From Tepidimicrobium sp. (GTDB lineage: Bacteria > Bacillota > Clostridia > Tissierellales > Tepidimicrobiaceae): DNA of 18,057 bases. Numbering within the stretch: the first letter of the stretch is position 1; every line of letters begins with the position of its first letter. A program made the position numbers and the translations under genes. Location: contig DUNJ01000101.1 of assembly GCA_012839395.1 (NCBI GenBank), positions 1 to 18,057 on the forward strand, written 5' to 3'. The notes under the pieces are model-generated. The model was not told where the DNA came from. It worked only from the letters and a program-made list of their open reading frames with translations, and searched no databases. Of the stretch, positions 1 through 8,059 are shown in pieces.

Positions 1-66
1 AGAACTCTTTAATTAAACAAAATGTATATTATATAATACATGTAACAATAAATGACGATTGGATTT

Positions 67-106
67 TTAAAGGCTACTGAAGTTTTCACTTCTCAGTAGC
101 CTTTAA
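67..106 (-). terminator. Terminator-like hairpin at the end of the yerC-hemerythrin-cheX-grx unit
   Basis: A 13-bp perfect stem (67-79 with 94-106) is capped by a further 4-bp stem (80-83 with 88-91) around a short loop; read on the minus strand that loop is GAAA. The stop codon of the selenoprotein gene (86-88) lies inside the hairpin. The U tract is short and partly paired in both directions, so this is not a textbook terminator, but its position at the end of the unit supports that role. Confidence 0.6.
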
Positions 107-355
107 AATTTCCCTATAATCAAACAATATTCTTTCTCCATCATCTATTACTATACAGGGTAATCCTACCCTCCCCGCTTTCTTGATCTCATCAAATTCC
201 TCGAAATTATCCCTATACTTTAAAAACCTCTTTAAATTTGCTATGCTTTCGGAGATATCTAGATATGCAAATTTAATATCATGCTGCAAAAGATACTCTT
301 TCGCCGGTGCACAGCTTGGTCAATGCTTGCTACCAAATACTACAATCCTTTTCAT
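86..355 (-). CDS. Glutaredoxin-like selenoprotein (UxxC), UGA read as selenocysteine
   Basis: A small thioredoxin-fold redox protein of 89 residues, probably cytosolic, acting as a thiol/selenol reductase. Translation starts at an ATG (353-355) preceded by GAGGAGG. It reads through an in-frame UGA (320-322) that falls exactly where glutaredoxins carry the first active-site residue: Gly-Ser-Lys-His-Sec12-Pro-Ser-Cys15. Downstream the family pattern continues without a break: Asp-Ile-Ser near 35, the FLKYRD segment, and the cis-proline motif Gly-Leu-Pro66. It resembles the short glutaredoxin-related proteins of clostridia. It is the last gene of its unit, 13 bases after cheX. If the UGA were a true stop, only 11 residues would be made; automated annotation would probably call just the part from 289 to 86. 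The substrate is unknown. Calling the UGA selenocysteine is an inference from motif position, ribosome binding site and the hairpin after the UGA. Confidence 0.82.
286..322 (-). promoter_or_regulatory. Candidate bacterial SECIS element (UGA plus downstream hairpin)
   Basis: After the UGA (320-322) the mRNA can form an 8-bp stem, 297-304 paired with 286-293, one pair being G-U. The loop is GUA and begins 23 bases after the UGA. Bacterial SECIS hairpins are expected at this kind of distance, with a G among the first loop bases. The match is by eye; no folding was run, and a shorter alternative stem (GCUG/CGGC) exists nearer the UGA. Confidence 0.55.
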
Positions 356-368
356 ATATAATCCTCCT

Positions 369-842
369 CTAATCTTCATTCTTAGTTTCAGCTAAAAATA
401 TGTTGACATCAAATTTACCAATTTCAGTATTTAGTGGTATCAATAGGGATCTCTCGCTTGCCATGGATATGGATTTATACTTCCCAACTATTATCTGCGG
501 CGGAGCAATATTGCACATATAGTTATAATTGCTAAGACTAGTTACCGCATTTCCACCTATTATATTTACTATCTCCCCCAATGCCGACGATACAAATGTA
601 TCGATTTTATCCATATCTACACCAGACATTATATTTACCATCTTCAAGGCCATATCATTGGGAAATCCAAATAGGATGGAGCCCTTTAGATCGCCTGTTA
701 TTCCCAAGAGCACATTGGCATCTTTGCTACTGACCATATCCTCTACAATTCTTAGCTCCCCCTTTTCTACGCCCAAGTCCAGCATCGTTTTGAATACCTC
801 TTGAGTTGCTACATAAAAAGCATTTACATGTTCCACCTTCAT
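369..842 (-). CDS. cheX: CheX-like chemotaxis phosphatase
   Basis: A 157-residue protein of the CheC/CheX/FliY phosphatase group, which removes phosphate from CheY-P in chemotaxis signalling. The signature Glu-x-x-Asn is present once (Glu90-Ile-Val-Asn93, in the segment ALGEIVNIIGG), as in single-site CheX proteins. The central glycine-rich segment GDLKGSILFGFP (about 50-61) also fits. Length is normal for CheX. Its ATG overlaps the stop of the hemerythrin gene by one base (TAATG), so the two are probably translationally coupled. No other chemotaxis genes are nearby, so the partner response regulator may not be a motility CheY. Confidence 0.82.
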   Translation of the reverse strand: MKVEHVNAFYVATQEVFKTMLDLGVEKGELRIVEDMVSSKDANVLLGITGDLKGSILFGFPNDMALKMVNIMSGVDMDKIDTFVSSALGEIVNIIGGNAVTSLSNYNYMCNIAPPQIIVGKYKSISMASERSLLIPLNTEIGKFDVNIFLAETKNED

Positions 843-1261
843 TACTCCATCCCCTCCCTAGATTTGGCATATTCGCCAATCCTCTGGTCTGCCTTTCCTA
901 CATGCATTATTAACCAGGTCATAAGCCTTGCAGCTAATTCTTGTATGCTCTCCTCGGTAAACCCTTCCTCTTCCATTAGCCTAACGTATTCGTTGATCTC
1001 TTCTTTGAACTTTGCATGAGCTTCCCTGTGTTCCTCATAATCTGGATAGCCTATCTCTCTTTGATACCTCTCCTCATCCTCGAAATGATAAACCACGTAT
1101 TCTTGCATGAAATTTAATGTGCTCTTTACATCATCCAATTTTTGATCCCATGGGTCTTCATTTTGGACCACTTGAATAAAGCTGGAAAGCCTTCTAAAAA
1201 GCTCTCTATGCTGATTATCGATTAGATCAACTCCAATGCGATATCTCTCTTTCCACATCAT
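842..1261 (-). CDS. Bacteriohemerythrin (diiron O2-binding protein)
   Basis: A single-domain hemerythrin of 139 residues, a four-helix bundle with a non-heme diiron site that binds O2. The iron-ligand pattern is complete: His18 (NQHRELF), His59 and Glu63 (HFEDEE), His78 and His82 (HREAH), His120 and Asp125 (HVGKAD). It has no fused signalling domain. In an anaerobe it could serve as an O2 sensor or scavenger. It sits between yerC and cheX, and the one-base overlap with cheX suggests that an oxygen or redox signal and chemotaxis output are co-expressed. The start is one of two adjacent ATGs after AGAGGGG; the second is equally possible. Confidence 0.93.
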   Translation of the reverse strand: MMWKERYRIGVDLIDNQHRELFRRLSSFIQVVQNEDPWDQKLDDVKSTLNFMQEYVVYHFEDEERYQREIGYPDYEEHREAHAKFKEEINEYVRLMEEEGFTEESIQELAARLMTWLIMHVGKADQRIGEYAKSREGME

Positions 1262-1297
1262 AGCAATCCCCTCTTTCTATATGTTTTTATATCCTAG

Positions 1298-1606
1298 CTA
1301 CTTCTGAGTTCGATTCAACCTTTCAAGTATTATCCTATACCCATCAGCCCCGTAATTCAATGCCCTATTTATCCTACTGATGGTAGCAGTACTAACCCCA
1401 GTCTCCTTCTCAATTTCACTATAGGTTTTATTGTCCGCTAATAGCCCTGCAATTTCTAACCTTTGGGCCATAGATTTAATCTCCTTTACTGTGCAGATAT
1501 CTTCAAAAAAACGGTAGCATTCTTCGATGGTCCTAAGTTTCAATATGCCTTCAAACAGCCTATCGATTTGTTCATCTTTGATTTGGGAATTATATTTTCC
1601 CAGCAT
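1298..1606 (-). CDS. yerC: TrpR-like DNA-binding protein, YerC/YecD family
   Basis: A 102-residue protein of the TrpR-like YerC/YecD family of Firmicutes. A helix-turn-helix lies at about 60-85, with the segment SEIEKETGVSTATISRINR as the recognition region. The N-terminal half, with the Cys-Thr-Val-Lys-Glu-Ile segment, also matches the family. Length is as expected. The ATG is preceded by AGAGGTGG. It leads a minus-strand unit with hemerythrin, cheX and the selenoprotein, 36 bases ahead of the hemerythrin. Its regulatory target and any ligand are unknown; control of its own unit is only a guess. Confidence 0.88.
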   Translation of the reverse strand: MLGKYNSQIKDEQIDRLFEGILKLRTIEECYRFFEDICTVKEIKSMAQRLEIAGLLADNKTYSEIEKETGVSTATISRINRALNYGADGYRIILERLNRTQK

Positions 1607-1654
1607 TTTACCACCTCTATATTAAATTCTTTATATATACTTCTAGCTCGTTAT

Positions 1655-1694
1655 AAAAAAGTCTGGGAGGTAGTAAACCTCACCAGACTTTTTT
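1655..1694. terminator. Bidirectional intrinsic terminator between fhs and yerC
   Basis: Perfect arms AAAAAAGTCTGG (1655-1666) and CCAGACTTTTTT (1683-1694) enclose a smaller GAGG/CCTC stem. Six T residues follow the G+C part in either direction. It sits two bases after the fhs stop codon, so it should end fhs transcripts on the minus strand. The yerC promoter must then lie in the 48 bases between 1607 and 1654, an A+T-rich stretch with TATATA-like sequences but no clear -35 box. Confidence 0.88.
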
Positions 1695-1696
1695 GA

Positions 1697-3361
1697 TTAA
1701 AATAGTCCTACTATTTCCCCATCTTCCAAAATATCTATATTATTAGCTGCAGGAACCCTAGGAAGTCCTGGCATGGTCATTATTTCTCCAGTTAGTGCAA
1801 CCAAGAAGCCTGCTCCAGCGGATACTCTTATATCCCTAACGGTAATTCTAAAGCCTTCCGGTCTTGCCAATAATGTTGGATCATCGGATAGCGAATATTG
1901 GGTTTTCGCCATGCAGATTGGCATCTTGTCCAAACCATCGGCCTCTATCTGTTTTATTCTTTTTTCACATGCCTTGGTATAATCTACACCATCTGCACCA
2001 TAGACTTCAGTGGCTATTTTATGAATCTTATCTTTTATGGATTCCTCGGAATCATAGATAGGTTTAAAGTTTGATGGCTTACTATCCACCACTTCTACTA
2101 CCTTTTCAGCTAAGTCTATTCCGCCATCTCCACCCTTACCCCATACTTCTGTAAGCACTGCGACAGAACCTAATTCCTCAGTCCTCTTCTTCACATAATC
2201 CAATTCAGCTTCCGTATCCGTTGGGAATCTATTGATAGCTACAACTGCAGGTACACCAAATTTGTTCACATTTTCTATGTGCTTTTCTAGGTTTTCAAAG
2301 CCTTCAGCCAATGCATCTAAGTCCTCTACTTCTAAGTTCTCTGCGCCACCATGATGTTTTAATGCCCTAACAGTAGCTACTATCACCGTTGCATCTGGCT
2401 TTAGATTTCCAAATCTCGCCTTTATATTGAAGAACTTCTCTGCTCCTAAATCTGCACCAAATCCGGCTTCTGTAATGGTATAGTCAGCTAGTTTAAGCCC
2501 TAGCTTAGTTGCTAGCATAGAGTTACATCCATGGGCAATATTGGCAAATGGTCCACCATGTATAAGGGCAGGTGTATTTTCCAAGGTTTGAACAAGGTTT
2601 GGACTAATAGCGTCCTTCATAAGTAATGCTGCAGATCCCTGCACCTCTAGATCCCTAGCAAATACAGGGCTCCCATCATATTTGTATGCCACAAGTATAT
2701 TTCCTATTCTTTCCTTAAAGTCCTCCAGATCCTTGGACAGGCAGAATATAGCCATTATCTCTGAGGCAACCGTGATGTCAAATCCATCTTCTCTCGGCAC
2801 TCCATTGGTTCTTCCACCTAGACCTACAACTATGTTCCTTAACGCCCTGTCGTTCATATCGAGAACCCTTTTCCAAATAACGCTTCTTGGATCGATGTTT
2901 AATTTATTCCCCTGATGAATATGGTTGTCTAACATGGCTGCTATTAAGTTATGAGCAGTGGTTATTGCATGGAAATCGCCCGTGAAGTGCAAGTTGATAT
3001 CCTCCATCGGCAATACCTGAGCATATCCTCCGCCCGCAGCTCCACCTTTAATACCAAAGCTTGGCCCAAGGGAAGGTTCTCTCAATGTGGTTATAGCGCT
3101 CTTTCCTATTTTGTTTAGAGCCATACTGAGTCCGATGTTTACCGTAGTCTTACCTTCTCCTGCTGGTGTTGGAGTAATGGCTGTTACTAGGATCAGTTTT
3201 CCATCTTCCTTATCCTCCAGCCTCTCTAGTACATCTAAGTTTACCTTGGCTTTGTATTTACCGTAATGTACCAGATCATCTTCCTCTAAACCTAATTTTT
3301 CCGCTATCTCATTAACGGGAAGCATTTTTGCTTCTTGAGCGATTTGAACATCTGTTTTCAC
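1697..3361 (-). CDS. fhs: Formate-tetrahydrofolate ligase (10-formyl-THF synthetase)
   Basis: Joins formate to tetrahydrofolate using ATP, giving 10-formyl-THF. At 554 residues it has the normal length. The nucleotide-binding segment TPTPAGEGKTT lies at 63-73, and further family blocks follow: EPSLGPSFGIKGGAAGGG (about 95-112), the HFTGDFHAI segment, and a C-terminus ending in Gly-Leu-Phe. The ATG follows AGGAGG by five bases. It lies 216 bases downstream of purD on the same strand; its product is the one-carbon donor for PurN and PurH, so the location is functionally coherent. In acetogens and in purine- or amino-acid-fermenting clostridia the same enzyme also serves the Wood-Ljungdahl or glycine pathways, and the window cannot distinguish these roles. 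Confidence 0.97.
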   Translation of the reverse strand: MKTDVQIAQEAKMLPVNEIAEKLGLEEDDLVHYGKYKAKVNLDVLERLEDKEDGKLILVTAITPTPAGEGKTTVNIGLSMALNKIGKSAITTLREPSLGPSFGIKGGAAGGGYAQVLPMEDINLHFTGDFHAITTAHNLIAAMLDNHIHQGNKLNIDPRSVIWKRVLDMNDRALRNIVVGLGGRTNGVPREDGFDITVASEIMAIFCLSKDLEDFKERIGNILVAYKYDGSPVFARDLEVQGSAALLMKDAISPNLVQTLENTPALIHGGPFANIAHGCNSMLATKLGLKLADYTITEAGFGADLGAEKFFNIKARFGNLKPDATVIVATVRALKHHGGAENLEVEDLDALAEGFENLEKHIENVNKFGVPAVVAINRFPTDTEAELDYVKKRTEELGSVAVLTEVWGKGGDGGIDLAEKVVEVVDSKPSNFKPIYDSEESIKDKIHKIATEVYGADGVDYTKACEKRIKQIEADGLDKMPICMAKTQYSLSDDPTLLARPEGFRITVRDIRVSAGAGFLVALTGEIMTMPGLPRVPAANNIDILEDGEIVGLF

Positions 3362-3577
3362 ATATATTCCTCCTCATCATTATATTGTGCTTATAACACA
3401 AAATAAAACCTATACCTTATAAATACCTGACTGGATGCAATTATATGTACATTGTATCGTATTACGCCTTGGAATAGACCTAAAATCAATGCTAAATCTC
3501 TATTTAGAATATTTACTAGTGGCTACATAGTATTATATCAAAAATATACCTATTTTTGAAATATATTTAACATCTTT
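3362..3577 (-). promoter_or_regulatory. purD-fhs intergenic region with a weak promoter candidate
   Basis: No strong intrinsic terminator follows purD. Only an A+T-rich 8-bp hairpin (3539-3546 with 3551-3558) and a 6-bp one (3492-3507) are present, without U tracts, so read-through from the purine operon into fhs is possible. A TATAAT box on the minus strand (3440-3445) could give fhs its own start, but no good -35 box is seen. A TTGTG/CACAA inverted repeat lies closer to the gene. No known folate riboswitch pattern was recognised. Confidence 0.3.
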
Positions 3578-4831
3578 TTATATTTTGCCAATATCCCTTC
3601 TAAAATATATTCCATCGAAATGTATTCCGTCTACTTTGTCATATATATTATTCCTCGCCTCCTGTAGGGATTTTCCCAAAGTAGTTATGGATATTACCCT
3701 GCCTCCATCGGTATATAGCTTTCCATTCTTTAGTTTGGTCCCATTATGAAATACTATTATATCCCGTCCTAATTCATCTAATCCATCTATTTCCTTACCC
3801 TTTTCATATTCCCCCGGATAACCTTTTGAGGTAGCAACTACAGTAAGGCATACCTTATCCGTCCAATTTAGATCATCTCTTTTTAAGTTCCCATCTAGGG
3901 TCTTCTGTATAATATTTACTAAATCTCCCTCTAATCTAGGAATCAATACTTGGGTTTCAGGATCTCCAAACCTTACGTTGAACTCCAATACCTTTGGGCC
4001 TTGTTCGGTTAACATCAATCCTATAAATAACACCCCACTATAATCCAAACCCTCTTGTTGTAACCCAATTTCTATTCTAGATAGTATTTCATCTTCAATT
4101 ATAGCTTCCAACCCTTCATCAAAATGCTCATTCGGCGAAAAGCATCCTACTCCGCCAGTATTTGGTCCCTTATCCCCTTCATATATCTGCTTATAATCCC
4201 TGGCGCTTTCCATAGGAATCAATCTACCCCGTGATACAAAACATAGCAGGGAAGCCTCCACGCCCTCCAAAAATTCTTCTATTATTATATTTTCACCTGC
4301 AGCCCCAAATATCCTATCCTCCATCATGGCCTGTAAAGTCTTCAGGGCCATCTCTCTCGTCTCACATATGACCACGCCCTTACCTAAACATAGCCCATCG
4401 GCCTTAATTACCAAGGGATATCGAAACTGATTTAATCCCTCGATGGCCTCCTCAATATCATGATATCTCCTATACTTTGCTGTAGGTATTCCATGCTTTT
4501 CCATAAACCCCTTAGCGTATATCTTGCTGCTCTCCAATTGGGCGGATTCCCTATTCACCCCAAATATTCTAAGACCCTTTTCCTCAAATCTATCCACTAT
4601 GCCCTTCGCTAACGGATCTTCAGGCCCTACAATAGTTAGATCTATAGATTTATCCAATGCAAACTTTAATAATTCATCTATATCATTGGGAGCTATATCT
4701 ATATTCTCTGCTATCTGCTGGGTTCCCCCGTTGCCCGGTGCACAAAATATATTAGAAATTTTTTTACTTTTCCCTATCTTCCAGCATAGAGCATGCTCCC
4801 TACCGCCGCTTCCTATAATTAAAACTTTCAT
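3578..4831 (-). CDS. purD: Phosphoribosylamine-glycine ligase (GAR synthetase)
   Basis: Second step of purine synthesis: ATP-dependent joining of glycine to phosphoribosylamine. The 417-residue protein begins MKVLIIGSGGREHAL, the standard PurD N-terminus, followed by the APGNGGT segment. The ATP-grasp part includes KADGLCLGKGV (about 145) and the metal-binding segment EFNVRFGDPETQ (about 285-296). The C-terminal TDGGRVISIT block is present. It is the last gene of the operon, 22 bases after purH. Nothing looks damaged. Confidence 0.97.
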   Translation of the reverse strand: MKVLIIGSGGREHALCWKIGKSKKISNIFCAPGNGGTQQIAENIDIAPNDIDELLKFALDKSIDLTIVGPEDPLAKGIVDRFEEKGLRIFGVNRESAQLESSKIYAKGFMEKHGIPTAKYRRYHDIEEAIEGLNQFRYPLVIKADGLCLGKGVVICETREMALKTLQAMMEDRIFGAAGENIIIEEFLEGVEASLLCFVSRGRLIPMESARDYKQIYEGDKGPNTGGVGCFSPNEHFDEGLEAIIEDEILSRIEIGLQQEGLDYSGVLFIGLMLTEQGPKVLEFNVRFGDPETQVLIPRLEGDLVNIIQKTLDGNLKRDDLNWTDKVCLTVVATSKGYPGEYEKGKEIDGLDELGRDIIVFHNGTKLKNGKLYTDGGRVISITTLGKSLQEARNNIYDKVDGIHFDGIYFRRDIGKI

Positions 4832-4853
4832 AATATCCCTTCCTTCTTAAGGT

Positions 4854-6386
4854 TTAATGTTTAAAATGTCTAATTCCGGTAAATATCATCGCCATATTAT
4901 GCTTATCAGCCTCTTCTATGGATTCCTCATCTCTCAATGAACCACCCGGCTGTATAATGGCCGTAACTCCTGCTTTTGCCAGCGCTTCTACGGAATCTTT
5001 AAATGGGAAAAATCCGTCAGAGGCTAGTACAGAACCTTTCGCCTTCTCTCCCGCTCTTGCAATAGCAGATTCCACCGCCCATATCCTGCTTACCTCTCCC
5101 ATACCTATACCTATGGTTCCCCTATCCTTAGCTAATAAAACTCCGTTGGATTTCACACCTTTTACCGCTTTCCAACCAAATAGTAGATCCTCCATTTCCT
5201 CTTCAGTAGGCTCTCTATCAGTAACTACCTTAAAGTCTTCTTCTAATAGTTGAGTATTTCTTTCCTGTACCAATATACCACCAAGAACCTTTTTTATATC
5301 ATAGGAAGTATAATCATTTTTCATTATATTGGGTATTTCCAATATCCTTATATTTTTCTTGGCGGTAAGAATCTCCAATGCTTCCTGGGTAAAGGAAGGA
5401 GCCATTACTATCTCTATAAATATCCTATCAATCCTTCTCGCAACCTCCATATCTACTTCCCTATTCATTCCGATTATACCTCCAAATATGGATACCTTAT
5501 CCGATTCATAGGCTTTATCATATGCTTCCAATAAATTTTTTCCACTCCCTATTCCACAGGGATTGGCATGTTTTACTGCTACCACCGTAGGCTCCTCAAA
5601 TTCCTTTAAAATCTCCAAAGCCCCATTCCCATCATTTATATTGTTAAAGGATAAAGCCTTGCCATGCAATTGCTTGGCACCCAATATGGTTCCATCTAAG
5701 TGTCCAAATTCCTTGTAAACTGCAGCTTTTTGATGGGGATTTTCCCCATATCTCAACTGTTGCTTTCCCTTAAATGGAAAGGTAATGATCTCGGGAAAGT
5801 CAACAGATTCCAATTCATTGAAATAACTAGATATTAATGAGTCGTAATAGGCCGTATATTGAAATACCTTCCTTGCGAGGAATTGTCTCAATTCAATTGA
5901 AGTATCTCCATTAGCCTTCAACTCCTCTATCACCTTAGAATAGTCCATAGGATCTACTATCACGGTCACATCTCTATAGTTTTTAGCCGCTGCTCTAATC
6001 ATTGAAGGCCCACCTATATCTATATTCTCTATTATATCCTCGTGAGATACATTTTCTTTGTTAATGGTTTCTTCAAAAGGATATAGATTATTAACTACCA
6101 TATCTATAGATCCTATATTGAGATCTTTCAATGTGCTTATATGTCCTTTATCATCCCGCCTATATAACAATCCCCCATGTATATTTGGATGAAGGGTTTT
6201 AACTCTCCCATCCAATATCTCCGGAAACTTGGTGATTTCCGATACATCTGTTACATCTATCCCTGCTTCTTTTAATATATTGCTGGTGCCTCCAGTAGAT
6301 ACTATATTCCATCCTAGCTTATCCAGCTCTAGGGAAAAATCTACAATTCCTTCCTTATCATATACGCTTATCAATGCTGTTTTCAT
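4854..6386 (-). CDS. purH: Bifunctional AICAR transformylase / IMP cyclohydrolase
   Basis: Catalyses the last two steps to IMP: formylation of AICAR with 10-formyl-THF, then ring closure. It has 510 residues, normal length. The N-terminal cyclohydrolase (MGS-like) domain shows STGGTSNIL and GRVKTLHPNIHGGLL near 60-73. The C-terminal transformylase shows the catalytic Lys-His pair in VKHANPCGIGSG (about 270) and a normal end, IFTGIRHFKH. The ATG follows AGAGGTGAT, which overlaps the purN stop ten bases upstream. The fhs product is its cosubstrate. Confidence 0.97.
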   Translation of the reverse strand: MKTALISVYDKEGIVDFSLELDKLGWNIVSTGGTSNILKEAGIDVTDVSEITKFPEILDGRVKTLHPNIHGGLLYRRDDKGHISTLKDLNIGSIDMVVNNLYPFEETINKENVSHEDIIENIDIGGPSMIRAAAKNYRDVTVIVDPMDYSKVIEELKANGDTSIELRQFLARKVFQYTAYYDSLISSYFNELESVDFPEIITFPFKGKQQLRYGENPHQKAAVYKEFGHLDGTILGAKQLHGKALSFNNINDGNGALEILKEFEEPTVVAVKHANPCGIGSGKNLLEAYDKAYESDKVSIFGGIIGMNREVDMEVARRIDRIFIEIVMAPSFTQEALEILTAKKNIRILEIPNIMKNDYTSYDIKKVLGGILVQERNTQLLEEDFKVVTDREPTEEEMEDLLFGWKAVKGVKSNGVLLAKDRGTIGIGMGEVSRIWAVESAIARAGEKAKGSVLASDGFFPFKDSVEALAKAGVTAIIQPGGSLRDEESIEEADKHNMAMIFTGIRHFKH

Positions 6387-6396
6387 AACATCACCT

Positions 6397-7020
6397 CTAA
6401 TCTATAATTACCTTTCGACCTTTAATGGTAAGCCTTCCCTGGCAATAAAGCCTAATGGCCTCTGGCAATAGTTCATGTTCCACCTTTAGAACCCGATCTT
6501 TAAGGGTATCCACCGTATCATCATCCATTACCTCCACCGCCCTCTGAAGGATTATAGGCCCCGTATCAGTTCCCTCATCTACAAAATGAACGGTCACTCC
6601 CGTAATCTTTACCCCATAATCCAATGCCATCTTATGAACCCTATCCCCATAGCAACCCCTGCCACAGAAGCTAGGGATTAGAGAAGGATGTACATTGATT
6701 ATTCGGCCGGCATATTCTTCTACAAATTCCTTTGGCAAGACCTTCATATATCCGGCCAAAACCACCAATTCTACATCTCGTTTACTTAGCTCCTGTAATA
6801 TCCTTTTATTGAACTCCTTTGCAGTATCATATCCATCTTCATCTATATATAGCGTTTCTATTCCTGCATTTCTAGCCCTTATAAGTCCATAAGCGTCCTT
6901 CCTATTGGATATAACCACCCTTATCTTCCCATCTATATTTCCTGCCCCTACATTATTTATAATGGATTGAAGGTTGGTACCACCACCTGAGATCAATACT
7001 CCAATGTTTACCGATGACAT
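6397..7020 (-). CDS. purN: Phosphoribosylglycinamide formyltransferase (GAR transformylase)
   Basis: Transfers the formyl group of 10-formyl-THF to GAR. It has 207 residues. The N-terminal LISGGGTNLQ binds the phosphate. The catalytic Asn and His are in INVHPSLIPSF (about 108-118), and the catalytic Asp is in VHFVDEGTDTGPI. The segment after the His, SFCGRGCYG, differs from the Escherichia coli PAFPG form but is, to my recollection, the usual clostridial variant. It overlaps purM by 13 bases, and its ribosome binding site AAGGTGGA lies inside purM, which suggests translational coupling. Confidence 0.96.
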   Translation of the reverse strand: MSSVNIGVLISGGGTNLQSIINNVGAGNIDGKIRVVISNRKDAYGLIRARNAGIETLYIDEDGYDTAKEFNKRILQELSKRDVELVVLAGYMKVLPKEFVEEYAGRIINVHPSLIPSFCGRGCYGDRVHKMALDYGVKITGVTVHFVDEGTDTGPIILQRAVEVMDDDTVDTLKDRVLKVEHELLPEAIRLYCQGRLTIKGRKVIID

Positions 7021-8042
7021 AATTCCACCTTCTTTTCACCTTTTTCAATCTGGCCTAATATTACGAAATCCTCATCCCGCTCTTGCAATCTAGACACTAT
7101 ATCTCTTTTCCACTCCCTTCCAACTATCAATATCATCCCTATGCCCATATTAAATGTAGAGTACATCTCCCGGGTTGTAATATTACCCCATTCCTGTAAC
7201 AGATCAAATATTTTCGGCCTATCTATAGCAGCTACATCTATTTTAGCCATTAGACCATCCGGCACTATTCTCGGTATATTCTCGTAGAATCCCCCACCAG
7301 TTATATGAACTATTCCTCTTATATCGAATTCTTCTAGCAATGGAAGCACAGCCTTGGTATATATTCTAGTAGGCTTTAATAGCTCCTCCCCTATTGTGCA
7401 ATCCAGTTCTGGGATGAACTCATCCACCACCATCCCCATCTTCTCAAACACTATCTTTCTTACCAAGGAATATCCATTGCTATGGATACCACTAGAAGGC
7501 AATCCTATCACTATGTCCCCTTCAACTACATTTCTTCCATCGATTATATTGTCTCTATCTACCACCCCTACACAAAAACCCGCTAAATCATATTCATCTT
7601 CCTTATAGAATTCGGGCATCTCTGCCGTTTCTCCTCCTATTAGGGCACAGCCCCCCTTTATACATCCGTTGGCAACTCCTTCCACCACTTTGGCCATCTT
7701 TTCTGGAACCAACTTGCCTGTGGCCACATAATCTAGAAAAAACAAAGGCTTTGCACCTTGGCATAGCACATCGTTGACACACATCGCCACACAATCTTCC
7801 CCTATAGTGTGATGCTTATCCATCATAAACGCTATTTTCAATTTAGTCCCAACTCCGTCGGTTCCGGCCACCAAAACCGGTCTTTTATAGCGTTCAGAGT
7901 CTAATTGAAACAGCCCAGAAAATCCACCTATATCCGATATAACACCATCGGTGTGGGTCCTCCTTATCATATCCTTTATTAATTGTACCTGCCTATATCC
8001 AGCTTCCTTATCTACGCCTGCATCCTTATAGGTTATACTCAT
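7008..8042 (-). CDS. purM: Phosphoribosylformylglycinamidine cyclo-ligase (AIR synthetase)
   Basis: Closes the imidazole ring of FGAM to give AIR with ATP. The family blocks are intact: YKDAGVD at the N-terminus, FLDYVATGKL, and GGETAEMPEFY. The gene can start at 8063, where the ATG overlaps the purF stop (ATGA), or at 8042. I choose 8042 because GGGAGG precedes it at a normal distance and family members begin just before the YKxAGVD block; this gives 344 residues. The 8063 start, with seven extra residues and its own GAGGTGGAG, cannot be excluded. PurM belongs to the same fold family as the PurL synthetase part. Confidence 0.95.
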   Translation of the reverse strand: MSITYKDAGVDKEAGYRQVQLIKDMIRRTHTDGVISDIGGFSGLFQLDSERYKRPVLVAGTDGVGTKLKIAFMMDKHHTIGEDCVAMCVNDVLCQGAKPLFFLDYVATGKLVPEKMAKVVEGVANGCIKGGCALIGGETAEMPEFYKEDEYDLAGFCVGVVDRDNIIDGRNVVEGDIVIGLPSSGIHSNGYSLVRKIVFEKMGMVVDEFIPELDCTIGEELLKPTRIYTKAVLPLLEEFDIRGIVHITGGGFYENIPRIVPDGLMAKIDVAAIDRPKIFDLLQEWGNITTREMYSTFNMGIGMILIVGREWKRDIVSRLQERDEDFVILGQIEKGEKKVELCHR

Positions 8043-8059
8043 AGCATTTCTCCTCCCTG

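Noticed and set aside
20..50. A+T-rich near-palindrome ATGTAT...ATACAT at the window edge.
   Set aside because: Low complexity, with no gene in view that it could control; such repeats are common in A+T-rich DNA.
86..88. The second UGA of the selenoprotein gene as another selenocysteine codon.
   Set aside because: The family ends near here, the codon lies in the terminator hairpin, and there is no conserved sequence beyond it.
320..322. Genome-wide reassignment of UGA (for example to Trp) as the reason for the in-frame UGA.
   Set aside because: UGA serves as a normal stop at the end of purF and of the selenoprotein gene itself, and the position matches the redox-active residue.
3362..3480. 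A folate-sensing riboswitch ahead of fhs.
   Set aside because: The leader is short and A+T-rich and does not show the conserved pieces of known tetrahydrofolate aptamers.
6640..6680. Altered PurN active site (SFCGRGCYG in place of PAFPG).
   Set aside because: The catalytic Asn, His and Asp are all present, and this loop form is, as far as I recall, usual in clostridial PurN.
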